A stretch of 5,237 bases of DNA from Puniceicoccales bacterium. Its GTDB lineage: Bacteria; Verrucomicrobiota; Verrucomicrobiia; Opitutales; UBA953. The notes under the pieces are model-generated. The model was not told the DNA's origin. It did no database searches and worked only from the letters and a program-made list of their open reading frames with translations. Made by a program: the position numbers and the translations under genes. Position 1 is the stretch's first letter. Each line of letters opens with the position of its first letter. Of the stretch, positions 1-5,237 are shown piece after piece. The stretch is from assembly GCA_031284845.1 (NCBI GenBank), contig JAITXH010000112.1, positions 1 through 5,237 on the forward strand, written 5' to 3'.

Positions 1-27
1 CTGTTCAGGAAGCGGGGATTTTACTTG

Positions 28-56
28 TTGACAGAATCTGAGCGGAATTATTTAAG
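28..56 (+). promoter_or_regulatory. Sigma70-type promoter of the tRNA-His gene
   Basis: A perfect -35 hexamer TTGACA lies at 28-33. It is followed by a 17-base spacer and a -10-like TTTAAG at 51-56, which matches 4 of 6 consensus positions and sits in an AT-rich stretch. Transcription would start near 62-64, giving a leader of about 12 bases before the tRNA 5' end at 75, as expected for a stable RNA gene trimmed by RNase P. The spacing and the position directly before the tRNA support the call. The -10 match is only moderate, and no GC-rich discriminator is seen. Confidence 0.65.
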
Positions 57-74
57 CATCTCCTCTTTTTTTAC

Positions 75-152
75 GGTGGATGTAGCTCAGTTGGTTAGAG
101 CATTGGTTTGTGGTACCAAGGGTCGCCGGTTCAAATCCGGTCTTCCACCCCA
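75..152 (+). tRNA. tRNA-His (anticodon GTG), 3' CCA encoded
   Basis: The full cloverleaf can be folded. G-1 is at 75, the acceptor strand at 76-82, D stem GCTC/GAGC at 85-88 and 98-101, anticodon stem TTGGT/ACCAA at 103-107 and 115-119, and the loop TTGTGGT at 108-114 places anticodon GTG at 110-112. The T stem is GCCGG/CCGGT with loop TTCAAAT, the acceptor returns at 142-148, C73 is at 149 and CCA at 150-152. An extra G-1 facing C73 is the known identity element for histidyl-tRNA synthetase, so the isotype is firm. Two oddities are a T-T mismatch at the sixth acceptor pair (81 with 143) and a G-T pair at the base of the T stem (125 with 141). The gene converges on the transporter gene, whose stop codon begins 27 bases downstream. 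Confidence 0.97.
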
Positions 153-170
153 TTTTAAACCCTTCAAGGG
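153..170 (-). terminator. Weak possible terminator after the transporter gene
   Basis: The palindromic CCCTTCAAGGG at 160-170 can form a stem of four base pairs with a three-base loop. Read on the minus strand, just after the transporter stop codon, it is followed by TTTAAAA at 159-153, resembling a short and imperfect U tract. On the plus strand, after the tRNA, it is followed by AAACC and would not act as an intrinsic terminator there. The stem is short, so it may have no function. It is the only candidate in the 26-base space between the two convergent genes. Confidence 0.25.
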
Positions 171-178
171 AAACCTGT

Positions 179-1132
179 TCACTGCCCCGTGAACCATGTG
201 CTCAGCAGCCGCAACCACAGCGGCATCGTGAACACAGCACAAAGCGAACTCCATATCGCCACGCGCAAAGCCATACGCGCATCGCCGCCGAAATGCTGTG
301 CCACTACTATCGGAAAAATCCCCGCCGGCATCGCCGCCTGCAACGCAAGGATGGGACCAAGCGGACGCGGTAACGCCAACAACGCCGCCGCCGCAAACAT
401 ACCCAACGGGATCACCCCATTGCGCAGCGCACATGCGCCCAATGACGCCCGCAAGTGAGAGCGCCACGAGAAACCGCTCATCAAGGCAGGCAGTGCCATA
501 CCCACCATTAATATCCCCAACGGAATCGCACACGCCCCGAGCATGGCAAAGGTGGCGCGCAGCCATTCCGGTATCCACACAGCGGCACCGGTCTTGTTCA
601 GCGCGAGCGCAAAAAGGCTCCCGACCGTCATCGGGTTCAACAAGCGCGCCCACACGTCTTTGGACAGACGCCCAGTCAACACCACCCATCCCGCTGTCCA
701 GATGCCGACTTCGATACCGGCGTTAAACAACAGCATGACAGCCACCGCATCGCTGCCCACAAGCACCTGGCACAAGGGAATCGCCACATAGCCGTAGTTG
801 TAGATGGAAGTGCAATACGCGAAAGTCCGCCGGGCAACTGCTTCGCGCACATCAAAAAGCGGTGCCGTCAGCCAGGCAATGAGCAGCCCGGCGATTATGG
901 ATAAAAAACCCGCCGCCAGTGTAGCCCACGGCAGAGAACCGCTGTTGAGTGCGGCGTTGTGCGGCACTCTGTCCAGCACAAGGCAGGGAAAGAGCAGCCA
1001 CAATACCACGCGCATCATGCCATGTTGCACCGCTGCATCAACGACGTTCCGGTGCCGCAACACATAGCCTGCGCCGATGATAGCCAGCACAGGCAGGACA
1101 GCGCCGAGAATACTTGCGGAAGAATCGCCCAT
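179..1132 (-). CDS. AEC (auxin efflux carrier) family membrane transporter
   Basis: This encodes 317 residues, the usual length for bacterial AEC permeases, which are inner-membrane secondary carriers. Characterised bacterial members move malate, malonate and other organic anions; the name auxin comes from plant relatives. About ten hydrophobic segments can be placed, near residues 8-25, 38-55, 68-90, 104-124, 129-152, 164-180, 194-215, 230-253, 258-280 and 288-310. Family-type signatures are the N-terminal LPVLAIIGAGYVLRHR, the broken helix YNYGYVAIPL (111-120, cf. NTGFxGxPL), LLNPMTVGSLFALAL (164-178) and the C-terminal AAMPAGIFPIVVAQHFGGD (266-284). The ATG at 1132 is the first start codon after an in-frame TAG about 24 bases upstream. 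No Shine-Dalgarno sequence precedes it; the minus strand reads CTCC where GGAG would be expected. It lies 89 bases after gene A on the same strand with no clear promoter, so it may be read through from A. Substrate is unknown. Confidence 0.9.
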   Translation of the reverse strand: MGDSSASILGAVLPVLAIIGAGYVLRHRNVVDAAVQHGMMRVVLWLLFPCLVLDRVPHNAALNSGSLPWATLAAGFLSIIAGLLIAWLTAPLFDVREAVARRTFAYCTSIYNYGYVAIPLCQVLVGSDAVAVMLLFNAGIEVGIWTAGWVVLTGRLSKDVWARLLNPMTVGSLFALALNKTGAAVWIPEWLRATFAMLGACAIPLGILMVGMALPALMSGFSWRSHLRASLGACALRNGVIPLGMFAAAALLALPRPLGPILALQAAMPAGIFPIVVAQHFGGDARMALRVAIWSSLCAVFTMPLWLRLLSTWFTGQ

Positions 1133-1166
1133 ATTAAAGGAGCAGCGACGATGCTATCACCCCTCC

Positions 1167-1197
1167 CCCGCCATTGTTTGGGATTGCAGATGGCGGG
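1167..1197 (-). repeat. Eight-base-pair inverted repeat between gene A and the transporter
   Basis: CCCGCCAT (1167-1174) and ATGGCGGG (1190-1197) are perfect reverse complements with a 15-base loop, so the transcript can form a GC-rich hairpin. It lies 24 bases after the stop codon of gene A and 34 bases before the transporter start. Read on the minus strand it is followed by GGAGGGGTGATAG rather than a T tract, so it is not a classical intrinsic terminator. It could attenuate read-through, protect the 3' end of the A message, or form part of the transporter leader. The remainder of the 89-base gap shows no convincing promoter. Confidence 0.45.
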
Positions 1198-1221
1198 TGC
1201 GGAGCTGGAGACCCACGCTCT

Positions 1222-3555
1222 TCAGTTCCCCCTTCTGTAAGAGGCCGGAGGTTCAGGGCTGATGGCCACATCCACCCCGTATTCCTTGCGGTAGTCCGGG
1301 TGGTCTTTGTATTTGATGTTCCGGCGCCCGTAGTAAGAGCCGTAATACTGGCAATTTGTGTCCACCCAATTGGTGATTTTCAGCTTCTCTTCACGCGTCA
1401 ATTCAAGGCCGTCGTGAAGCTTTGCCAGATTCTCTGCCCTTTTACGCTCTGCCGGATCCGCCAATTTGATGTCCGTATCCAACATCGCCACGAGAACGGA
1501 AGCGTAGGAACCGATCGAACGCGCCGGGAGATAATGGATGTTGCCGGGCTTGGGGTGATTCTCTCCGATCACCAGACCAAGCAACTTGCGGTCACGACGA
1601 GGGCTGCGCCGACGCTCGGGCACGAGCACTTCGTAAGATTCGTTGAAGAGCCGGGTCTGCGTGCCGACAAGAACCAACTTGCCAGGAGCATCCGTGCCGC
1701 TGTGACAATTTACGCAATGCTTGTCAAAAACAGGCTGCACGTCGCGTGCGTAACTGAGGGTGCGCGCCGCCGACGGGTCGCCGGGCTGGGCGTAGGGCAC
1801 TTCCGCTTTGCGCTTCATGGCCAGCGGAGTGGCCTGCCCTGTGGGGCGCGGTGCCTGGGAGATGGATTCGTGGCAACCGACGCAACTGCGCACTTCGCCG
1901 GGCATGTAGTTGACGTAGGTGCGCTCGGTCTGAATGGCGCGGAACTTGGCGTCAAGCGCCTGCATGAAGATGTTGCGCCCGGCGGGAACGACGAAACGGG
2001 CGGAACCGTCCTTTTCCACGGTGACGATACCGTGCTGGATTTTGAGGCCAAGGTGTGTGTCTTTGCTAACCACGGCGTGCTGCTGGTCGTATTCGTCATC
2101 TCCGCCGTAATAGCGGCGGGCACCCCAGGGGCGGGGGACTTGCTCGAGGATGCGCAGGTATTTCACCTCGCCTTCTGCGACGCCAACCATGCCTTTATAG
2201 ACATCGGTCACGATGCACTCGGCCAGATTCTGCCCGGCCAAATCGGGATTGAGCCGAGAGGGAATGACTGGCGGGACTTTGCGCGAAACGACAGGGATAG
2301 GGCGGAAGGAGGAGATATTTTTATCCGAATAAACCGGGGTCACCTCGCCGCCCTCTTTCAGCAAATACAACTGGTAGGACTTGGCGTCCGTCCAAACGGG
2401 ACCGGCGGGCTTATGCGACACAAGGAATTCATCGCGTGATAAGGGAAAGCTTTCGCGGAAAAGCGGGCCGTGGCCTCTGGGATCGTGCTTCCACGAGCCT
2501 GTCGGCGAAGTGCGGAAGGCGAAGCCCGCCTCGGCCTGAACATCCACACTGGGCGTCATGTAGGTCATCGGCTCGCGGGTGCGGATGTCTTTTGTGATGT
2601 CTATGCGGACAATCGTGCCGACGCAATTTTGCGGGCAGTGCGGGGTGCCGGTGAAGACGTATTCGGTGGACGAGCCGGGGATGGAGCGCCCCATGACCAT
2701 AGTAGTGGGGAAGGCGACATCGTTACCGTAAATCTCAACGCTGTTGCTGCCGTCGGGCTGCATGGCCCAAAGGCATTTCACGGCGACTGCGCCCTTGTCC
2801 ACATATTCCCAACGGGTATAAAGGATGCGCCCGTCGGGCATGATGGAAGGAGTGTGCTCGGAGACGGAACTGTTGCTGAGCTGGCGCATATTGCCGCCGT
2901 CTTTGTCTATGCGGTAGAGGACGGTGGTGGTGAAAATGTCGGGCGCGTCACAGAGAGTGCCGAAATGACAACGGGTGGAGACAAATGCGATGCCGCCATC
3001 GGGAAGGTAACACGGGTCGAGGTCTTCGGTGGCATGCGAATAGCCGGCAATGGCGTATTTCGCGATCAGTTCATCTTCGTTGGGTGGAGAAAAGGTGAGC
3101 TGGCGCAACCCGGTGCCGTCGAGATTCACTTCGTAAAGGCGGTAGCCGGTGCGTTTGGCGGCTTTGTAGGCGAAAACGAGGCGCTTGGCGTCAAACGAAA
3201 CATCGAACGCGCCGAAGACGCCACCGGTGAGCGACAGGACGAGTTCTTTCACCTCGCCGGTGCGCAGGTTGAGCGTGCAAAGATTGCCGCCCGGAAGCCA
3301 CTGGCTGTTGAGGTATTCGGTGTAGTAGTGATTGCTGTTGTAGGTGAATCTTTTGACGAACGCGATGGTCTCGACACCTTGCTGGAGGAGCTTGTCCCAG
3401 ACGGCTTTTTCTTGGGGCGCGGGCACGTAGGTCTCCGTGGTTTTAGCGGCGTTGGCGGTGGTCGGTGCGGTTGCGGAATCCGGCTCGGCGGCGGTCACGG
3501 TGCCAATGAGACAAACGGCGGCGGCGAAGACAGCGAATGCGTGTGTGATTTTCAT
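1222..3555 (-). CDS. Gene A: secreted dihaem c protein with WD40-like propeller, HzsA-related
   Basis: This is a complete 777-residue protein, close in length to hydrazine synthase alpha of anammox bacteria. Residues 1-23 form a signal peptide (KITH, hydrophobic core, cleavage near VTAA), and 24-46 are an Ala/Thr/Pro-rich linker. Residues 60-345 carry WD40/TolB-like propeller motifs, including DLDPCYLPDGGIAFVSTR (178-195) and HTPSIMPDGRILYTRW (234-249). A middle domain at about 430-565 resembles HZS-alpha (VKYLRILEQVPRP, DGSARFVVPAGRN) and ends in haem motif CVGCH (558-562). The C-terminal cytochrome c domain starts at ARDVQPVFDKH and holds CVNCH (614-618). His714 before LTREEK is a plausible second axial ligand of the C-terminal haem. 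The protein should be periplasmic with two covalent c haems, so it needs a cytochrome c maturation system that is not in the window. The ATG at 3555 is chosen because it gives the signal peptide; no Shine-Dalgarno sequence precedes it. A genuine hydrazine synthase role is unlikely: no partner subunits are seen and the Tyr recalled for haem alpha-I is Ser. Substrate is unknown. Confidence 0.88.
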   Translation of the reverse strand: MKITHAFAVFAAAVCLIGTVTAAEPDSATAPTTANAAKTTETYVPAPQEKAVWDKLLQQGVETIAFVKRFTYNSNHYYTEYLNSQWLPGGNLCTLNLRTGEVKELVLSLTGGVFGAFDVSFDAKRLVFAYKAAKRTGYRLYEVNLDGTGLRQLTFSPPNEDELIAKYAIAGYSHATEDLDPCYLPDGGIAFVSTRCHFGTLCDAPDIFTTTVLYRIDKDGGNMRQLSNSSVSEHTPSIMPDGRILYTRWEYVDKGAVAVKCLWAMQPDGSNSVEIYGNDVAFPTTMVMGRSIPGSSTEYVFTGTPHCPQNCVGTIVRIDITKDIRTREPMTYMTPSVDVQAEAGFAFRTSPTGSWKHDPRGHGPLFRESFPLSRDEFLVSHKPAGPVWTDAKSYQLYLLKEGGEVTPVYSDKNISSFRPIPVVSRKVPPVIPSRLNPDLAGQNLAECIVTDVYKGMVGVAEGEVKYLRILEQVPRPWGARRYYGGDDEYDQQHAVVSKDTHLGLKIQHGIVTVEKDGSARFVVPAGRNIFMQALDAKFRAIQTERTYVNYMPGEVRSCVGCHESISQAPRPTGQATPLAMKRKAEVPYAQPGDPSAARTLSYARDVQPVFDKHCVNCHSGTDAPGKLVLVGTQTRLFNESYEVLVPERRRSPRRDRKLLGLVIGENHPKPGNIHYLPARSIGSYASVLVAMLDTDIKLADPAERKRAENLAKLHDGLELTREEKLKITNWVDTNCQYYGSYYGRRNIKYKDHPDYRKEYGVDVAISPEPPASYRRGN
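1868..2019 (-). repeat. Near-identical segment of gene A, copy of 4340-4491
   Basis: Aligned without gaps to 4340-4491, this 152-base segment shows only 6 mismatches. It contains uninterrupted identical runs of 62 bases (1868-1929) and 51 bases (1969-2019). It encodes the end of the middle domain and the first CxxCH motif. The next 211 bases (2020-2230) have about 20 differences, and the following 50 bases (2231-2280) have 15. The step suggests local homogenisation between the paralogues in addition to protein-level constraint. Confidence 0.8.
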
Positions 3556-3588
3556 TTTTTGGAGAAAAAAAATTTTCGTTTTGCGTCA

Positions 3589-3610
3589 GCACCGTCGGTT
3601 CTGGCGGTGC
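3589..3610. repeat. Spaced inverted repeat GCACCG-N10-CGGTGC before gene A
   Basis: GCACCG at 3589-3594 and CGGTGC at 3605-3610 are reverse complements around a 10-base centre. The repeat lies 34 bases upstream of the start codon of A, in its presumed 5' untranslated leader. The same half-sites recur overlapped in the palindrome at 3676-3689, and the longer word CAGCACCG is shared (3587-3594 and 3676-3683). It could be a protein-binding site or an RNA hairpin. The T run that follows on the minus strand is more than 15 bases further on, which argues against an intrinsic terminator. Confidence 0.4.
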
Positions 3611-3654
3611 CGTCGCGCAAAGTGAGAGGGGTTGTTCGCGGGAGGAGGCTACCG

Positions 3655-3693
3655 TGTCAAGATGTATAGTTTTGGCAGCACCGGTGCTGTCGG
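3655..3693 (-). promoter_or_regulatory. Possible control region for gene A with a perfect 14-base palindrome
   Basis: The 144-base gap between B and A contains the perfect palindrome CAGCACCGGTGCTG at 3676-3689. On the minus strand it is followed by a -10-like TATACA (3668-3663) and preceded by CCGACA (3693-3688), a 4 of 6 match to a -35 box. This gives a long 19-base spacer with the palindrome inside it, an arrangement known for activator-distorted promoters of the MerR type. A perfect TTGACA also occurs at 3660-3655, but only poor -10 candidates follow it. A promoter here would let A be expressed separately from B. The palindrome is certain; the promoter reading is tentative. Confidence 0.35.
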
Positions 3694-3699
3694 CGCGAG

Positions 3700-5237
3700 T
3701 TACTTTTTCTTGTAACTCGCCGGAGCTTCGGGGCTGATCGCCACCGCGGCATCGTATTCTTTGCGGTAATCCTCGTGGCCTTTGAACCGGAGGTTCCGGC
3801 GTCCATAATAGGTGCCGTAATACTGGCAATTCGTGTCCACCCAGTTCGTGATTTTTAACTTCTCCTCACGGGTCAGCTTTATCTCTTCGTGCAATGGGGC
3901 GAGCTTGGCGACTTTGGCCCTGTCGCCTTCTTTTTCCAACTTGATGTCGGGGTCGAGCATGGCGACGAGCACCGAGGCATACGAACCAAGCGAACGCGCT
4001 GGCAGGTAATGGATGTTGCCGGGCTTGGGGTGGTTTTCGCCGATGACGGGGCCAAGCAATTTACGGTCGCGGCGTCCGCGGCGGCGTTCGGGGACGAGGT
4101 TTTCGTAAGATTCGTTGAAGAGTGCGGTCTGTGTTCCCGCGAGGCTGAGCTTGGCAGGAGCATCTTTGCCGCTGTGACAGGAGACGCAGTGCTTGTCCCA
4201 GACGGGTTGCACGTCGCGTGCATAGCTGAGCGTGCGGACGGCAGTGGCGTCGCCGGGTTGCGCATAGGGCACTTCTGCTTTGCGCTTCATGGCCAGCGGT
4301 GTGGCCTGTCCTGTGGGGCGCGGTGCCTGGGAAATGGACTCGTGGCAACCGACGCAACTGCGCACTTCGCCGGGCATGTAGTTGACGTAGGTGCGCTCGG
4401 TTTGAATGGCACGGTAATTGGCGTCAAGCGCCTGCAAGATGATGTTGCGCCCGGCGGGAACGACGAAACGGGCGGAACCGTCCTTTTCCACAGTGGCGAT
4501 GCCGTGCTGGATTTTGAGACCAAGGTGTGTGTCTTTGCTGACCACGGCGTGCTGCTGGTCGTATTCGTCGTCGCCGCCGTAATAGCGGCGGGCGGCCCAC
4601 GGGCGGGGAACTTGTTCGAGAATACGCAGATATTTCACTTCGCCTTCTGCGACACCAACCATGCCCTTATAGACATCGGTCACGATGCACTCGGCGAGAT
4701 TTTTTGAGGCGAGGTCGTCACTGAGACGCGTGGGGATGACGGGCGGGACTTTGCGGACGGCGAGAGGAATGGGCCGGAAGCAGGAAATTACTTTGTCGGT
4801 GTAAATGGGGGAAACTTCGCCGCCTTCTTTCAAGAGGTGCAACTGGTAGGCCTTGGGGTCGGCCCAAGCGGCACCGGCAGGCTTGTGAGAGACGAGAAAC
4901 TCTGTGCGAGAGAGCGGATAAGTTTCGCGGAAAAGCGGGCCGGCGCGTCCGCTGCCGTCGTTGCCCCATGTCTTGTCAGGACGCCGGAAGGCGAAGCCGC
5001 CTTCGTTGCGGATGTCCACATCGGGCGTTATGTAAGTCATGGGTTCGCGGGTGCGGATGTCTTTCGTAATATCTACGCGGACGATGGTGCCGACGCTGTT
5101 TTGAGGATAGTGCGGGGTGCCGGTAAAGACGTATTCATTGGGCGAACCCGGGATGGCGCGGCCCATGATCATCGTGGTCGGGAAGGCGACGTCGTTGCCG
5201 TAGATTTCGACGCTGTTGCTGCCGTCGGGCTGCATCG
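3700..5237 (-). CDS. Gene B: HzsA-related dihaem c protein, paralogue of A (N-terminus off the window)
   Basis: Only the C-terminal part is present. The open frame runs off the right edge, and the first Met visible (codon at 5235-5233) aligns with Met265 of A, so about 264 residues including the signal peptide should lie outside. The 511 visible residues cover the last propeller blades, the HZS-alpha-like middle domain with CVGCH at 294-298 (4342-4356), and the cytochrome c domain with CVSCH at 350-354 (4174-4188), numbered from that Met. His449 before LTREEK matches the proposed axial ligand His714 of A. Identity with A is roughly 80% by eye and highest around the first haem. Differences that may matter are PHYPQNS where A has PHCPQNC, and an extra Cys at 152 where A has Ser416. 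The protein ends in a lysine tail and a TAA stop. It is transcribed toward A from 144 bases upstream and should also be periplasmic; substrate is unknown. Confidence 0.88.
   Translation of the reverse strand, partial: MQPDGSNSVEIYGNDVAFPTTMIMGRAIPGSPNEYVFTGTPHYPQNSVGTIVRVDITKDIRTREPMTYITPDVDIRNEGGFAFRRPDKTWGNDGSGRAGPLFRETYPLSRTEFLVSHKPAGAAWADPKAYQLHLLKEGGEVSPIYTDKVISCFRPIPLAVRKVPPVIPTRLSDDLASKNLAECIVTDVYKGMVGVAEGEVKYLRILEQVPRPWAARRYYGGDDEYDQQHAVVSKDTHLGLKIQHGIATVEKDGSARFVVPAGRNIILQALDANYRAIQTERTYVNYMPGEVRSCVGCHESISQAPRPTGQATPLAMKRKAEVPYAQPGDATAVRTLSYARDVQPVWDKHCVSCHSGKDAPAKLSLAGTQTALFNESYENLVPERRRGRRDRKLLGPVIGENHPKPGNIHYLPARSLGSYASVLVAMLDPDIKLEKEGDRAKVAKLAPLHEEIKLTREEKLKITNWVDTNCQYYGTYYGRRNLRFKGHEDYRKEYDAAVAISPEAPASYKKK
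4340..4491 (-). repeat. Near-identical segment of gene B, copy of 1868-2019
   Basis: This is the partner of the segment in gene A, 2472 bases away in direct orientation. The identical runs fall at 4340-4401 (62 bases) and 4441-4491 (51 bases). Such direct repeats could also allow recombination between the genes, deleting one copy and leaving a hybrid. Confidence 0.8.

Noticed and set aside
87..689. Minus-strand open frame of 200 codons spanning the transporter 3' region and the tRNA
   Set aside because: Its last part is the complement of the tRNA, giving the well-known spurious peptide RPDLNRRPLVPQTNALTN. The rest is out of frame with the clear AEC transporter.
1174..2439. Plus-strand open frame of 421 codons opposite gene A
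   Set aside because: It is antisense to conserved domains of A, including both haem motifs, and has no recognisable family features. A similar shadow at 3889-4707 opposite B is explained by the DNA similarity of the paralogues.
3499..3520. Possible lipoprotein cysteine at residue 15 of gene A
   Set aside because: The residues before it are Ala-Ala-Val, and Val directly before Cys does not fit a lipobox. An ordinary signal peptidase I site near VTAA fits better.
3605..3660. TTGACA at 3660-3655 on the minus strand as the main promoter of gene A
   Set aside because: At spacers of 16-18 bases the available -10 hexamers (CGAACA, GAACAA, AACAAC) match at most 3 of 6 positions, so it is only mentioned within the control-region entry.
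2470..3669. Plus-strand open frame of 399 codons opposite the propeller region of A and the A-B gap
   Set aside because: It is an antisense shadow produced by GC-rich codon use. The sense strand has a signal peptide and conserved propeller motifs over the same bases.
1222..5237. True anammox hydrazine synthase locus
   Set aside because: There are no HzsB/HzsC-like genes in the window, the genes are duplicated copies of the alpha-like protein only, and the recalled haem alpha-I tyrosine ligand is not seen.
1..5237. CRISPR arrays, insertion sequences or an integration site at the tRNA 3' end
   Set aside because: No regularly spaced repeats, transposase or integrase genes, or second copy of the tRNA 3' end were seen. 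The only large repeats are the paralogous genes A and B.

Overview
The window reads as chromosomal DNA from a Gram-negative-type bacterium with a periplasm. A member of the Planctomycetota/Verrucomicrobiota/Lentisphaerota (PVC) group is the best guess. That rests on two large secreted dihaem proteins resembling the alpha subunit of hydrazine synthase (HzsA), a family I know to be widespread and often multicopy there outside true anammox bacteria. Both visible start codons also lack a Shine-Dalgarno sequence. Nothing in the window fixes the phylum, so this is a low-confidence inference.

Layout. Bases 28-152 (+) hold a sigma70-like promoter and a complete tRNA-His(GUG) gene with G-1, C73 and an encoded CCA. 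Everything after that is on the minus strand. The order of transcription is B (3700-5237, N-terminus beyond the right edge), a 144-base gap, A (1222-3555, complete, 777 residues), an 89-base gap, then an AEC-family membrane transporter (179-1132), which ends 26 bases from the convergent tRNA gene.

A and B are tandem paralogues, nearly collinear over the shared 510 or so residues and roughly 80% identical by eye. The architecture seen in A is signal peptide, low-complexity linker, WD40/TolB-like beta-propeller, HZS-alpha-like middle domain ending in a first CxxCH, and a C-terminal cytochrome c domain with a second CxxCH. B shows the same order from the last propeller blades onward. The DNA around the first haem motif is about 96% identical between copies, while the next segment falls to about 70%, a pattern suggesting gene conversion. 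The Tyr that I recall as the haem alpha-I ligand of genuine hydrazine synthase appears to be Ser in both copies, and no HzsB/HzsC partner is visible. The pair should therefore be read as periplasmic dihaem propeller proteins of unknown substrate, not as hydrazine synthase.

The A-B gap contains a perfect 14-base palindrome and a second inverted repeat built from the same GCACCG half-site. This may be a control region letting A be expressed separately from B. The transporter has no obvious promoter of its own and may be reached by read-through from A. A functional link between the transporter and the dihaem proteins is possible but unproven. Long plus-strand open frames opposite A and B are shadows of codon bias and are not annotated.
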